Position numbers and translations under genes: made by a program | The notes under the pieces: generated by a model | Told to the model about the DNA's origin: nothing | Database searches by the model: none | What the model saw: only the letters and a program-made list of their open reading frames with translations | Shown: positions 1 through 8,379 of the stretch, one piece after another | How the letters are laid out: each line of letters begins with the position of its first letter | Position numbering within the stretch: the first letter of the stretch is position 1 | Assembly: GCF_020662345.1 (NCBI RefSeq) | Contig: NZ_VMOA01000053.1 | Span: forward strand, 1-36,658 | Direction of reading: 5' to 3' | Origin: Methylobacterium sp. W2 | GTDB lineage: Bacteria; Pseudomonadota; Alphaproteobacteria; Rhizobiales; Beijerinckiaceae | DNA: 36,658 nt

Positions 1-51
1 GGCCCCCTCCCCCGCACCACGTCGGCCCTGCCCGACTTGGCCAGCCAAGGA

Positions 52-77
52 CGGATCTCGGGCAAGCCCGAGATCCG
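52..77 (-). terminator. Hairpin downstream of the ABC solute-binding protein gene
   Basis: A perfect 12-bp inverted repeat (52-63 with 66-77, two-base spacer) lies about 37 bases after the stop codon of the minus-strand gene at 114-1727. It is positioned as a Rho-independent terminator, but no clear U tract follows on the minus strand, so it may act only as a 3' stabilising stem. Confidence 0.5.
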
Positions 78-113
78 GGGGGGAAGGGTTGGTATGCATG
101 GCGACCCTCGTCA

Positions 114-1727
114 TCACTTCCCCACGGTGATGGGCGAGAAGTCCTGGTACCAATTCTGGGCCTGGACGAAGCCCTTCACCTTCGAGCTCATGGCGCGGGG
201 GTTGGTGTCGTGGGCAACCATGAGGAACAGCGCCTCGTCGACGTATTTCTCGTGGACCTTCTGCAGCACCTTGATCTGTGCGGCCGGATCGAAAGTCGTG
301 CGGATCTGATCGAACAGCTTGTCCATCTCGGGGTCGCAGTAATGCCCCCAGTTCGTGCCGTTGGGGGCCGCGAGATTGCACTGGAGGTGGCGGATGAAGC
401 CGGTGAAGGGGTCCTGGATGAAATAGGAGAAGTTGATTCCCGTGGCGCCGCGCGACACGTCGGCCTTCGAGCCGGCCCGCCACAGATTGATGAGCGCGTT
501 CCACTCGACGACTTCGAAATTCACCTTGATCCCGATATCGGCGAGGTTCTGCTGGATAAGCTCGTTCATCGGCAGGGGCTGCATCTGGCCCGAGCCCGAG
601 GGCGCGATCAGGATCTTCGTGACGATGGGCTTGTTCGGGCCGTACCCGGCCTCGGCCAGCAGCTTCTTGGCCGCGTCGGGGTCGTAGGTCGGCTTGAAGG
701 TCGGCGAGCCGAACCAGGCCGAGCCCGGCGGCATGAAGCCCTGCGCCGGGATCATCAGGCCGCTGAGCATCTCCTTCATGCCCTCGCGGTCGACGGCGAG
801 GTTGGCGGCCTTGCGCACGCGGATGTCGTTCCACGGCGAACCCTCGGCCCGCGACAGGTGCCAGGTCCAGTTATGCGGATAGGCGTTGGTGACGATGCTG
901 AACCCCGCCCCCTTGAGGGAGGCGATGGCGTCCGGCGGCGGCGCCTCGATCCAGTCGACCTGGCCCGAGCGGAGGGCCGCCACGCGGGCATTGGCCTCCG
1001 GCAGGGGCACCAGCACCAGCTTGTCGAGCTTGGGCACCCGCGCCTTGTCCCAGTATTCGGCGAAGGGGGCCATCTCGGCGCGCTCGCGCGGGGCGAACAG
1101 GGTCAGCTTCCACGGGCCGGTCCCGGACGGGGTCTTGGCGAACGCGTCCCAGCTCTTGCCCAGCTTTTCCCACTGCGCCGGCGAGGACATCATGATCCAG
1201 GCGATCTGGTAGGGCAGCGTCGCGTCCGGCGCCTTGGTGGTGATCTCCACCGTCATCGGATCGACCACGCGGTAGCTGGCGACGCCGGGGATGCGCGAGC
1301 GCCCCTGCGCCGATTGGCGCGGATCGAATTGCGGCGCGTCGGTCTTGAGGAGCTTGTCGAAGTTCCACACCACCGACTCGGCGGTGAAGGGCGACCCGTC
1401 GTGGAAGGTGACGCCGGGGCGCAGCTTGAAGATCCACTTGGTCTTGTCGGCGGCATCCACCTCCCAGGAGGTGGCCAGACCGGGAGTGAGGTCGGAGGGC
1501 TTGGTCGCGCTCGACAGGTCCCAGTTGATGAGCGCGTCGTAGACTGTGTAGCCGGTAAAGCGCATGCCCTCGCCGCCATTGTCGGCCTGTCCCGTGGTGA
1601 GCGGGATGTCCGACGCGGTCATGCCGATCCGCAGCGTTCCCTGCGCCCAGGCGGACGGCGCCATGCCGCCGGCGGCCAGCGCCGCGGCCACGAGTCCAAC
1701 GCGAAGATGTTCTGCCAAGCCTCTCAT
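114..1727 (-). CDS. ABC transporter substrate-binding protein, family 5 (peptide/nickel/opine type)
   Basis: Periplasmic solute receptor of an ABC importer, 537 residues, the usual length for SBP_bac_5 proteins. The chosen ATG starts a signal peptide with a basic n-region, a hydrophobic Leu/Ala stretch and an AWA-Q cleavage site near residue 28. A GAGGAA-like ribosome site lies about a dozen bases upstream; starting further upstream would bury the signal peptide. Family hallmarks are LTPGLATSWEV, FKLRPGVTFHDGSPFTAESV and the C-terminal YVDEALFLMVAHD region. In this family the gene is usually followed by two permeases and one or two ATPases; these would lie left of the window. The ligand (oligopeptide, dipeptide, glutathione or another small molecule) cannot be read from the sequence. 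It is divergent from the FUSC gene, with a 184-base shared upstream region. Confidence 0.93.
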   Translation of the reverse strand: MRGLAEHLRVGLVAAALAAGGMAPSAWAQGTLRIGMTASDIPLTTGQADNGGEGMRFTGYTVYDALINWDLSSATKPSDLTPGLATSWEVDAADKTKWIFKLRPGVTFHDGSPFTAESVVWNFDKLLKTDAPQFDPRQSAQGRSRIPGVASYRVVDPMTVEITTKAPDATLPYQIAWIMMSSPAQWEKLGKSWDAFAKTPSGTGPWKLTLFAPRERAEMAPFAEYWDKARVPKLDKLVLVPLPEANARVAALRSGQVDWIEAPPPDAIASLKGAGFSIVTNAYPHNWTWHLSRAEGSPWNDIRVRKAANLAVDREGMKEMLSGLMIPAQGFMPPGSAWFGSPTFKPTYDPDAAKKLLAEAGYGPNKPIVTKILIAPSGSGQMQPLPMNELIQQNLADIGIKVNFEVVEWNALINLWRAGSKADVSRGATGINFSYFIQDPFTGFIRHLQCNLAAPNGTNWGHYCDPEMDKLFDQIRTTFDPAAQIKVLQKVHEKYVDEALFLMVAHDTNPRAMSSKVKGFVQAQNWYQDFSPITVGK

Positions 1728-1911
1728 CGTGTTGTGCTTTTCCTCAGTCGACCGATGATCGGCAAAATTGCCGGTGTCCGGACCGCCCATGCAAGGCGCC
1801 GGCCAGACTGGACGTCTTCCAACCCCGGCCGGTGAAAATGCATACGAAATGCAGCGCGGCCGGGCGGGTCGTCATGCGCTGGGGGCCGGCCCGCCCGGCG
1901 GGGGCGACGTC

Positions 1912-4200
1912 ATGGGTTTTGCGTCGCGGCGATCGGCTCTAAACCGCCTCACACCGGGCATGCCGCCCGGCGGAGCGTCTCCGTTGTCCCTCCCTCCGAA
2001 CCCCAGGGCCAAGGCGAGCGGCGCCGTCTCCGACGGCCTCCGTCGCGGGCGCGTGGCCGGCTTCCTGATGGGCCGGGGTTCCCTCTCCACGCCGGGATCG
2101 AACCTCGCGCGCCTGCCGATCGCCCTCGACCCGCGTGGGCTCAGCATCATCGAAGGCATCCGGGCGGCCTGCGCCTTCGGTACCGTCATCCTGCTCCACG
2201 AGTTCGTGGCGTGGCCCCCGCTCCTGATCATGGCGCTGGCGGCCAACCTCACCTGCTTTGCCGATATCGGCGGGCCGATGCGCTCCCGCCTGATGGTGCT
2301 CGCCGTGTTCTCGGTGCTCGGCAGCCTGATCTGGAGCCTGTTCGGCCTGCTCCAGCCCCATGGCCCGGCCGTCGTGGTGCCGTTCGCCACCCTCGTCATC
2401 TTCTGCTGCAGCTATGCACGGGTCTGGGGCGTGCAGGAGCAGACCGCCGGCAACGTCCTCGTCCTCGTCCTGGCCTTCGCCCTCGACCGACCCCTCACCG
2501 GCGGCGAGGCCGTCATCGCCGGAGCCATGGTGCTGGCCGGCGGCTTGTGGGCGACGGTGCTGGCCCTCGCCTTGTGGCGGCTCAACCCCTACCGCCCGAC
2601 TCAGAGGGCCGTGGCCGAGGTCTGGCGCCGGCTCGCCTTGCTCAGCGGCGATCTCGAAGATCTCGCGGCCTCGGACGAGGCCGGCGCGGCGGGATTCGAC
2701 GACCATGCCCGCGCCCATCGCCGCGGCGTGCGCGAGGCGATCGAGCTCGCCCGCGGCCTCATCGTCGACCTCGCCCGCAGCCGCGAGCGCGTTTCCGACC
2801 GCACCGCCCAGGCACTGATCCGGCTGGAGAGCGCCGAGCAGATCTTCGCCGCCCTCATCGCCCTGTCCGACCGGATCGAGGCCGACCGCAACCCCAACCG
2901 CCAGGTCCGGACCCGGCGCCTGCTGCGCCGCCTGCGGCCGCTCCTCCTCGTGGTCGCGCGGGCGATCCGCGACGATACCGTCCTCGACCTGCCGCGCATC
3001 GAGCGCTCGATCGCGCGGGCGGGACGCGGCTTCGCCTCCGATCCGGCCCTCAAGTCCCTGGCCGAGCGCATCCTCGACCGCGTCCGCATCGGGGCCAAGC
3101 TCTCGACGCCGGAGGGATATCGCCCCGGCGGGACGCTGCTGGGAAGCGCCAGCCTGCCCTTGCGCCAGCGGCTGCTCGGCCCGTTGAAGGCGAACTTCAC
3201 CCTCGCTTCGCCGAACCTGCGGCACGCGATCCGCGCCAGCACCGTCACCGCCCCGGTCCTCGGCCTCACCCTGCTCTGGCCGGGGCCATTCACCCACTGG
3301 CTCACCATCACGGTGGTGCTGACGATGCAGCCCTTCTACGCCGCCACCTGGCAGCGGGCGCTGGAGCGGATCGGCGGCACCGTGCTCGGCGGGCTGTTCG
3401 GCGCCCTCCTCGCCAGCCTCGCCACCACCACCCTGGCGCTCGCGGCGCTGATCTTTCCGTTGAGCATCATCGGTTTTGCCGCCCGGCAGGTGAGCTACGC
3501 CTTCTTTATTGCCTGCCTGACGCCCATCGTGGTGCTGCTGGTGGAGGTGATGGAGCCCGGCCATGCCTCCTGGGAGGTCGCGGGCATGCGCGCCCTCTTC
3601 ACCCTGCTCGGCGGTCTCATCGCCGTGGCGAGCAGCCTGCTGCTCTGGCCGGTCTGGGAGCCCGATCAGGTTCGCCTCGAACTCAGGAAGGCCGTGAAGG
3701 CCCATGCCGATTTCGCGCGCACCGTGCTGTCGAACCGGGCGGAAGCCGAACGGAGCGGGGCAGCGGAGGCCGCGGCGCGGGCCAGCGGCCTCGCCCTCAA
3801 CACCCTGGAGGCCGCCCTCTCGCGTGCCCTGCAGCAGCCCCGCGCCGGGCGCCACCCCCAAGTCGAGACCGCGATGGTCGCCGATGCGACCCTGCGCCGG
3901 ATCGGTGCGCGCCTCTCGGCCCTGCGCCATGCCGCCGAGCCCAAGCCTTCCAAAGAGCCCACGGGCGATGTCGGGCACGAAGCGGAGGCGTGCCGCGCCT
4001 GGACCCTGTGGATCACCGCTACCCTCGCCGGCCTCGCCGAGGATGCCGGCGCCCTGCCCGTCCATCCCGACCTGCCCCGCGCCGAGTTTCTCGTGCGCCT
4101 CGTGACACAGGTGGAACTGTTGGCCGAGACCCTGCGCCCGCAGCGGTCGCGCGCGGAGGCAGCCCCCGCTGAGGCCGTCCCCGAGACGGCCCGCCGCTAG
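1912..4200 (+). CDS. FUSC-family inner membrane protein (aromatic acid/fusaric acid efflux type)
   Basis: 762 residues from the chosen ATG. The layout is that of FUSC/YccS-like proteins: a first hydrophobic block (about residues 80-230), a charged helical cytoplasmic region (about 230-430), a second hydrophobic block beginning HWLTITVVLTMQPF (about 438-583), and a soluble C-terminal helical domain. The motif with TVVLTMQP followed by a Gly-rich RIGGTVLGGLFGA helix is typical of the FUSC_2 domain. These proteins are thought to export aromatic acids or similar toxic compounds, often with an HlyD-like partner; no such partner is adjacent, so the substrate is unknown. The start is uncertain: this ATG has a G-rich leader, but the ATG at 2068 would remove an Arg/Pro-rich N-terminal stretch and is an equal candidate. 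Confidence 0.85.
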   Translation: MGFASRRSALNRLTPGMPPGGASPLSLPPNPRAKASGAVSDGLRRGRVAGFLMGRGSLSTPGSNLARLPIALDPRGLSIIEGIRAACAFGTVILLHEFVAWPPLLIMALAANLTCFADIGGPMRSRLMVLAVFSVLGSLIWSLFGLLQPHGPAVVVPFATLVIFCCSYARVWGVQEQTAGNVLVLVLAFALDRPLTGGEAVIAGAMVLAGGLWATVLALALWRLNPYRPTQRAVAEVWRRLALLSGDLEDLAASDEAGAAGFDDHARAHRRGVREAIELARGLIVDLARSRERVSDRTAQALIRLESAEQIFAALIALSDRIEADRNPNRQVRTRRLLRRLRPLLLVVARAIRDDTVLDLPRIERSIARAGRGFASDPALKSLAERILDRVRIGAKLSTPEGYRPGGTLLGSASLPLRQRLLGPLKANFTLASPNLRHAIRASTVTAPVLGLTLLWPGPFTHWLTITVVLTMQPFYAATWQRALERIGGTVLGGLFGALLASLATTTLALAALIFPLSIIGFAARQVSYAFFIACLTPIVVLLVEVMEPGHASWEVAGMRALFTLLGGLIAVASSLLLWPVWEPDQVRLELRKAVKAHADFARTVLSNRAEAERSGAAEAAARASGLALNTLEAALSRALQQPRAGRHPQVETAMVADATLRRIGARLSALRHAAEPKPSKEPTGDVGHEAEACRAWTLWITATLAGLAEDAGALPVHPDLPRAEFLVRLVTQVELLAETLRPQRSRAEAAPAEAVPETARR

Positions 4201-4267
4201 GTCTTTCCACCCGCCCGGGGCTAAAGGGGGCGTGTCTCGCGATCCCCTTCTCAGGCTGGGCTGATTC

Positions 4268-5704
4268 TTGGAAGACCTCCTCCACCGATGGCTGCAGGCG
4301 ACCGGGTCGATCCGGGCCGACGTCCTGGCTCTCCTCGGCATCGTGCTGGCGCTTCTCGTCACGGTCCATGCGCTGCTGCGCAAGCGCGAGATTGGCACCG
4401 CCATCGGCTGGATCGGCCTCGCCTGGCTGTCGCCGATCTTCGGGACGGCCCTCTACGCGATCTTCGGCGTGAACCGGGTTTCGCGCCGGGCGCGCCAGTT
4501 GCGGGTGAGGCCGTCGCAGCAGGCGGGCTCCCCCGTCATCCCCGATGCCAGCGTGCCCGAGGACCTGCGGCCCCTCGACCGCGCCGTCCGGCGGATCACG
4601 CGGCTCGTCCTCCTGGGCGGCAACGACTTTTCCATCCTGCGCAACGGCGACGAAGCCTATCCGGCGATGCTGGACGCGATCGGCGGAGCGACGCGCAGTG
4701 TCGCCCTGTCGAGCTACATCTTCCGCAACGACGGCGCCGGGTCGCGGTTCTTCGAGGCGCTGGTGACCGCACGCTCGCGCGGCGTCGAAGTCCGGGTGCT
4801 CATCGACGGGATCGGCAGTGGCTATTTCTTCCCCGCCATGGCCCGGCGCCTGCGCCGGGCCGGGGTGCCGGTGGGGCTGTTCATGCATTCCGCCCTGCCC
4901 TGGCGCATGCCGTTCCTGAACCTGCGCACCCACAAGAAGATCCTCATCGTCGACGGGCGCATCGCCTTCACCGGCGGCATCAACATCGCCGACGAGAACC
5001 TCGTCGCCACCTCCCCTCCGGACCCGGTGCGCGACACCCATTTCCGCATCGAGGGGCCGGTGGTGGAGCAACTGTCACAGGCGTTTTCCGCCGATTGGGC
5101 CTTCGTCATGGGCGAGGAGCTCGACGGTCCGCGCTGGTTCCCCCCGCTCGGCGCCGCGGGCGAGATCGAGGCCCGCGTCGTCACCTCGGGGCCGGATGCG
5201 GATATCGAGAAGATCGAGTTCGCGGTGATGTCGGCGATCACCTGCGCGCAGCACAGCATCCGCCTCGTCACCCCCTATTTCCTGCCGAGCGAGATCCTGT
5301 CCACGACCCTGGCGCTCGCCGCGACGCGGGGCGTGCGCGTGGACGTCATCATCCCGCGGGCGAGCAATCACAGCTACGTGGACTGGGCGACGCGGGCGCA
5401 TGTGGCGCCCCTGCTCGAGGCCGGCGTGCGGATCTGGCTCGACGAGCCGCCCTTCGACCATTCGAAGCTCCTCGTCGTGGACGGGGAATGGAGCTTCGTC
5501 GGCAGCGCGAACTGGGACATGCGCAGCTTCCGCCTGAACTTCGAGCTCAACGTCGAGGTCTACGACCGCGCCTTCGCCGAACGCCTCGACGCCTTCATGC
5601 GGACGAAGATGGACGCCCGCCTGACGGTCGAGGAGCTCGCGCGGCGGCCCTTGCCCGTGCGGTTGCGCGACGCAGCCGTACGACTAATGCTGCCATACCT
5701 CTGA
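4268..5704 (+). CDS. cls: Phospholipase D-like cardiolipin synthase
   Basis: 478 residues, the normal size of bacterial ClsA-type cardiolipin synthases, which join two phosphatidylglycerol molecules (or use related donors) at the inner membrane. Two N-terminal membrane segments (about residues 18-36 and 45-65, including the GWIGLAWLSPIFGTALYAIFG-type sequence of the PLDc_N region) precede two catalytic HKD motifs. The first has H222, K224 and D229 followed by FTGG; the second has H398, K400 and D405 followed by FVGSANWDMRS. The start is TTG at 4268, 67 bases after the FUSC stop, so the two genes may be cotranscribed. Its 3' end overlaps the convergent EEP gene by 110 bases. Both HKD motifs are intact, so an active enzyme is expected. 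Transphosphatidylation with another alcohol acceptor cannot be excluded. Confidence 0.93.
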   Translation: MEDLLHRWLQATGSIRADVLALLGIVLALLVTVHALLRKREIGTAIGWIGLAWLSPIFGTALYAIFGVNRVSRRARQLRVRPSQQAGSPVIPDASVPEDLRPLDRAVRRITRLVLLGGNDFSILRNGDEAYPAMLDAIGGATRSVALSSYIFRNDGAGSRFFEALVTARSRGVEVRVLIDGIGSGYFFPAMARRLRRAGVPVGLFMHSALPWRMPFLNLRTHKKILIVDGRIAFTGGINIADENLVATSPPDPVRDTHFRIEGPVVEQLSQAFSADWAFVMGEELDGPRWFPPLGAAGEIEARVVTSGPDADIEKIEFAVMSAITCAQHSIRLVTPYFLPSEILSTTLALAATRGVRVDVIIPRASNHSYVDWATRAHVAPLLEAGVRIWLDEPPFDHSKLLVVDGEWSFVGSANWDMRSFRLNFELNVEVYDRAFAERLDAFMRTKMDARLTVEELARRPLPVRLRDAAVRLMLPYL

Positions 5705-6446
5705 CGGTCCGCTCGCCCGCCTGGGCCGGCGCGGGGCCGAGATGCACCACGATGGGCCGGTGGTCGGAGGCGCCGCGCGGCAGCACCGTGCGGCCGAGGC
5801 AGGCGAGCCCGCGCACGAGGCAGCGGTCGATGCGCAGGGGCACGAGATCGACCATGGCATGGGTCGGGATGCGCGGCCCGGCATCGCGGAACCCCGGCAG
5901 CAGGGCAGGGCCCACGAGGTTGTAGTCGCCGATCACCGCGGCGCGCGCCGGCAGGCTTTGCTCGATCCGCCGCAACTGCCGCCGGTTGAGCACCTGCCCA
6001 TGCGAGAGATGGACGTTGGCGACACCGAACTCGCCGAAATCGAGGATCTGGCAGACCCGGTCGACGACGGCGCCCGACGGCAGGGCGACGACCACGGGCG
6101 GGGAGGCCCAGGGATGCGGACTCCACATGGCGAGCCCATGGATGCGGCCGGGCAGCGGCGCCCAGGCATAGACGCCGCCGAGCCGTTCCTCGATCACCGC
6201 GATGTCCTTGGTCGCCTCCTGCATCAGCAGCAGGTCGGGCCGCTCGCGCTCCACCAGGGCGACGATGGCGTCGACCTTGGCTCCCGTGCGCCGCAGCAGG
6301 TTCCAGCTCACGATCTTGCGGAAGCGGCCGCGGTCCAGGGCATCGAGGGCGTGCAGGTCCGGGAAGCGGGCGGGATCCTGGGACGCGTAGCGGCGGTCGT
6401 TGAGCGGACTGCGCCAGGGCAGCGAGAAGTGTTTCTTGTCCGCCAC
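5595..6446 (-). CDS. Endonuclease/exonuclease/phosphatase (EEP) family protein
   Basis: 283 residues with a GTG start. EEP fold motifs are in order: SWNLLR (N49), LMQEA (E77), the VANVHLSHG histidine segment (about 143-150), GDYNL (D174, N176), a degenerate SRIDYVL equivalent at LRIDRCLV, and SDHRP (D228, H229). This is the metal-binding and catalytic set of Mg-dependent phosphodiesterases/phosphatases. The natural substrate cannot be assigned; family members act on DNA, RNA caps, inositol phosphates or sphingomyelin. There is no signal peptide, so it is probably cytoplasmic. The core ends near residue 240. The last 43 residues are an Arg/Ala/Pro-rich tail that is largely antisense to the end of cls. 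It lies 40 bases downstream of the DUF3606 gene on the same strand, so the two are probably cotranscribed. Confidence 0.85.
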   Translation of the reverse strand: MADKKHFSLPWRSPLNDRRYASQDPARFPDLHALDALDRGRFRKIVSWNLLRRTGAKVDAIVALVERERPDLLLMQEATKDIAVIEERLGGVYAWAPLPGRIHGLAMWSPHPWASPPVVVALPSGAVVDRVCQILDFGEFGVANVHLSHGQVLNRRQLRRIEQSLPARAAVIGDYNLVGPALLPGFRDAGPRIPTHAMVDLVPLRIDRCLVRGLACLGRTVLPRGASDHRPIVVHLGPAPAQAGERTVRGMAALVVRLRRATARARAAARAPRPSGGRPSSSA

Positions 6447-6486
6447 CGGCCCGCCCCCGCCTTGTCCAGCTTAATGCTTCCTGCCT

Positions 6487-6669
6487 CTAACGCTTCTTGC
6501 CGAGTTCGGCTGCGATGTCCTTGATCATATGTCCGACCTTGCGGTGGGCGCTCGTCAGCTGGTCGCGGGTGATGCCCCAGCGCTTCATCCAATGCTCGAC
6601 GGCCTGCCGCTCGGACAGGTCGAGCCTGTCCTTGTCGATGAAGCCGCGCTTGTCTTTCAGGCCTGCCAT
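6487..6669 (-). CDS. DUF3606 domain protein
   Basis: A 60-residue acidic/basic protein matching DUF3606, small stand-alone proteins common in alphaproteobacteria. Visible hallmarks are the LSERQAVEHWMKRWGITRDQL segment (residues about 18-38), where the family has a conserved aromatic-W-x-K-R-W/F-G-I/V stretch, followed by an AHRKVGHMIKDIAAELGKK helix. The function is not established. The ATG at 6669 is the only sensible start. It lies upstream of the EEP gene and probably begins that two-gene transcript. Confidence 0.85.
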   Translation of the reverse strand: MAGLKDKRGFIDKDRLDLSERQAVEHWMKRWGITRDQLTSAHRKVGHMIKDIAAELGKKR

Positions 6670-6763
6670 CTGTTCCGTCTACCTCGATCCGCATCCCCGG
6701 CGATGCGCGTCTCCGCACGGCTCTTAACCCATGTGCCGGTGTGGTGACGAACACGAAAAGAAC

Positions 6764-6787
6764 CTCCCCGTCATCGCCGGCGGGGAG
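6764..6787 (-). terminator. Rho-independent terminator, second of two after the small secreted protein gene
   Basis: Inverted repeat CTCCCCG (6764-6770) with CGGGGAG (6781-6787) and a 10-base loop. Read on the minus strand it is followed by GTTCTTTTCG, a short U-rich tail. It stops minus-strand transcripts coming from 7200 before the DUF3606 gene. Confidence 0.6.
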
Positions 6788-6800
6788 ATCTTTCCGGTTC

Positions 6801-6827
6801 GGAGAGCCCGGCCATGCCGGGCTCTCC
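6801..6827 (-). terminator. Strong hairpin immediately after the stop of the secreted protein gene
   Basis: Perfect 12-bp inverted repeat: 6801-6812 pairs with 6816-6827 around a three-base loop, starting two bases after the TAA at 6829. With the hairpin at 6764-6787 it forms a tandem terminator. Confidence 0.65.
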
Positions 6828-6828
6828 C

Positions 6829-7200
6829 TTAATTCTGCGCCGCCGCTTCGCGGGTGACGCTCGGGCGCGGTCGGTTGACGGCGACGGTGTCGCCGGTGCG
6901 GCTGATCTCGATGGCGTCAGCAGTGTCGCCGAGTTCCTGCGGGGTCGAGAGGGTCACGCTCTGGCCATTGGCCAGGACCGCCTCGAACCGCAATGCGCGG
7001 CCGGTCTCGGTGCGGGCCAGAGTGACGACCACCCGGTAGCCCTTGGGCTCGGCGGTGTAGTAGGCGACGCCCGAGAGCTCGCCCAGCGAGACGCTGCCGC
7101 CGTCGAGGGGCTTGATCGTCTCGGCGGAGGCCGGGAGGGTGGCGGCGGCCACGGTGACGGTGGCAAGGGCGGCGGCGGTGATGAGGGTACGGAGTGTCAT
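6829..7200 (-). CDS. Small secreted protein of unknown function
   Basis: 123 residues from the ATG at 7200. The N-terminus is a clear Sec signal peptide (basic start, hydrophobic Ala/Leu/Val core, cleavage near PASA-E at about residue 28), so the mature product of about 95 residues is periplasmic or exported. The mature part contains a YRVVVTLARTETGRALRFEAVL segment and SVTLSTPQELGDTADAIEISRTGDTVAV, a predicted beta-rich single domain. It has no cysteines. I do not recognise the family. A longer reading from 7275 would place 25 charged residues before the signal peptide and is rejected. It is divergent from the LysR gene, the classic arrangement for a regulator and its target, and is followed by a tandem terminator, so it is transcribed alone. 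Confidence 0.75.
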   Translation of the reverse strand: MTLRTLITAAALATVTVAAATLPASAETIKPLDGGSVSLGELSGVAYYTAEPKGYRVVVTLARTETGRALRFEAVLANGQSVTLSTPQELGDTADAIEISRTGDTVAVNRPRPSVTREAAAQN

Positions 7201-7298
7201 GGTGTCGGGTCTCGCTGTCTGGGCAGGGGCGGTGCGCCTTTGCCGATGACACGAAGATGCTGTGCGGTGCATCATGGATCAAACAGATTGGATCGATA
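7201..7298. promoter_or_regulatory. Divergent promoter region between the LysR gene and the secreted-protein gene
   Basis: The 98 bases between the two divergent start codons are locally AT-rich on the LysR side. They contain a repeated TGGATC (near 7275 and 7289) flanking CAAACAGAT, and further GATC/GATAAT sequences up to the LysR ATG. LysR proteins normally bind such divergent spacers through T-N11-A half sites; the exact site is an inference. Confidence 0.4.
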
Positions 7299-8231
7299 AT
7301 GACTATTGACCATGTCGATCTGTCCCGCATCGACCTCAACCTGCTGGTAGCCCTCGACGCCCTGCTCGCCGAGCGCAGCGTCACCCGCGCCGCCGCCCGG
7401 ATCGGCATCGGCCAGTCGGCCATGAGCAGCAGCCTTGCGCGCCTGCGCACCACCTTCGGCGATGAACTCCTCACCCGCGCCCCCGAGGGGATGCGCGCCA
7501 CCCCCCGCGCGCTGGCGCTCGCCGCGCCCGTCCGCACCCTCCTGCGCCAGATCCAGTCCCTGGTGCGGCGCGACGAGGCGTTCGATCCGCGCAGCGTCAC
7601 GCGGACCTTCACCATCGGCCTGCCCGATTCCACCGAGGTTCTGCTCGGGCCGCGACTTCTGGCCTATCTGCGCGAACACGCGCCGGGGATCAGCCTGCTC
7701 CTGCGCTCCATCGACCGCATCCGCATCCTGCAGGAACTCGACGCGGACCGGGTCGATCTCGGCATCGGCACGTTCAGCCATGGCCAGACCCACCACAAGC
7801 AGCGGCTGCTCTACCGGGACCGCTACGTCTGCCTGTTCAATGCCGAGCTCGTCGGGCTCGAGCCCCCGATCTCCCTGGACGATTACCTGCGCTTTCCCCA
7901 CGTGCTCACCAGCCTGAAGGAAACGGCGCACGGGGTGGTGGACGACGCCCTCGCCCTCCTCGGCCTGCGCCGCGACCTCGCGGTGACGACGCCGCGCTTC
8001 CTCGCCGTGCCCTTCCTGGTGCGCAGCGCCCCCGTCCTCACCACCATGCAGGAGCGCCTCGCCACCCTCTTTGCCGGAACCCTCGGCCTCACCGTCAGCC
8101 CCGCGCCGGTCGCCCTCGACGAGGTGGCGATCTCGATGCTGTGGCACGCCTCCTACGACAACGACCCGGCTCATCGCTGGCTGCGCCAGACGTTGCTCGC
8201 CCTTGCCGACGACGCGGCGCAGGCGGCCTGA
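7299..8231 (+). CDS. LysR-family transcriptional regulator
   Basis: 310 residues, normal for LysR. The N-terminal winged helix-turn-helix is clear (about residues 9-68: LNLLVALDALLAERSVTRAA, then IGQSAMSSSLARLRTTFGDELLTR). It belongs to the NodD/SyrM-like branch that begins DLSRIDLNLLVALDALL. The C-terminal effector-binding domain (about 95-300) follows, with the two-lobed periplasmic-binding fold expected. The ATG at 7299 is chosen because it lies just ahead of the DNA-binding domain; the open frame extends upstream to 7194, but that would overlap the divergent gene. Its probable target is the divergent secreted-protein gene. The 148-base gap and different theme make control of the downstream polysaccharide exporter less likely. 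The effector is unknown. Confidence 0.92.
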   Translation: MTIDHVDLSRIDLNLLVALDALLAERSVTRAAARIGIGQSAMSSSLARLRTTFGDELLTRAPEGMRATPRALALAAPVRTLLRQIQSLVRRDEAFDPRSVTRTFTIGLPDSTEVLLGPRLLAYLREHAPGISLLLRSIDRIRILQELDADRVDLGIGTFSHGQTHHKQRLLYRDRYVCLFNAELVGLEPPISLDDYLRFPHVLTSLKETAHGVVDDALALLGLRRDLAVTTPRFLAVPFLVRSAPVLTTMQERLATLFAGTLGLTVSPAPVALDEVAISMLWHASYDNDPAHRWLRQTLLALADDAAQAA

Positions 8232-8379
8232 GACGCTTCGACTCGCGCGGCCCGGCACCCTTTCCCGTCCGGATCTCCTGCCCCCGGCGACCCAAAACTT
8301 GCCAATGCGCGCGGGCGCGTGCTTTTGGAGGGCCGGCAACGGCTGCTCCGCAGGAGCAGGGCTCCGGGAAAGAGGCCGC

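Noticed and set aside
1939..4404. Long minus-strand open frame opposite the FUSC gene
   Set aside because: It is the mirror of a GC-rich gene; its Gly/Glu/Arg-rich translation has no domain and no ribosome site, while the plus strand has clear membrane and FUSC features.
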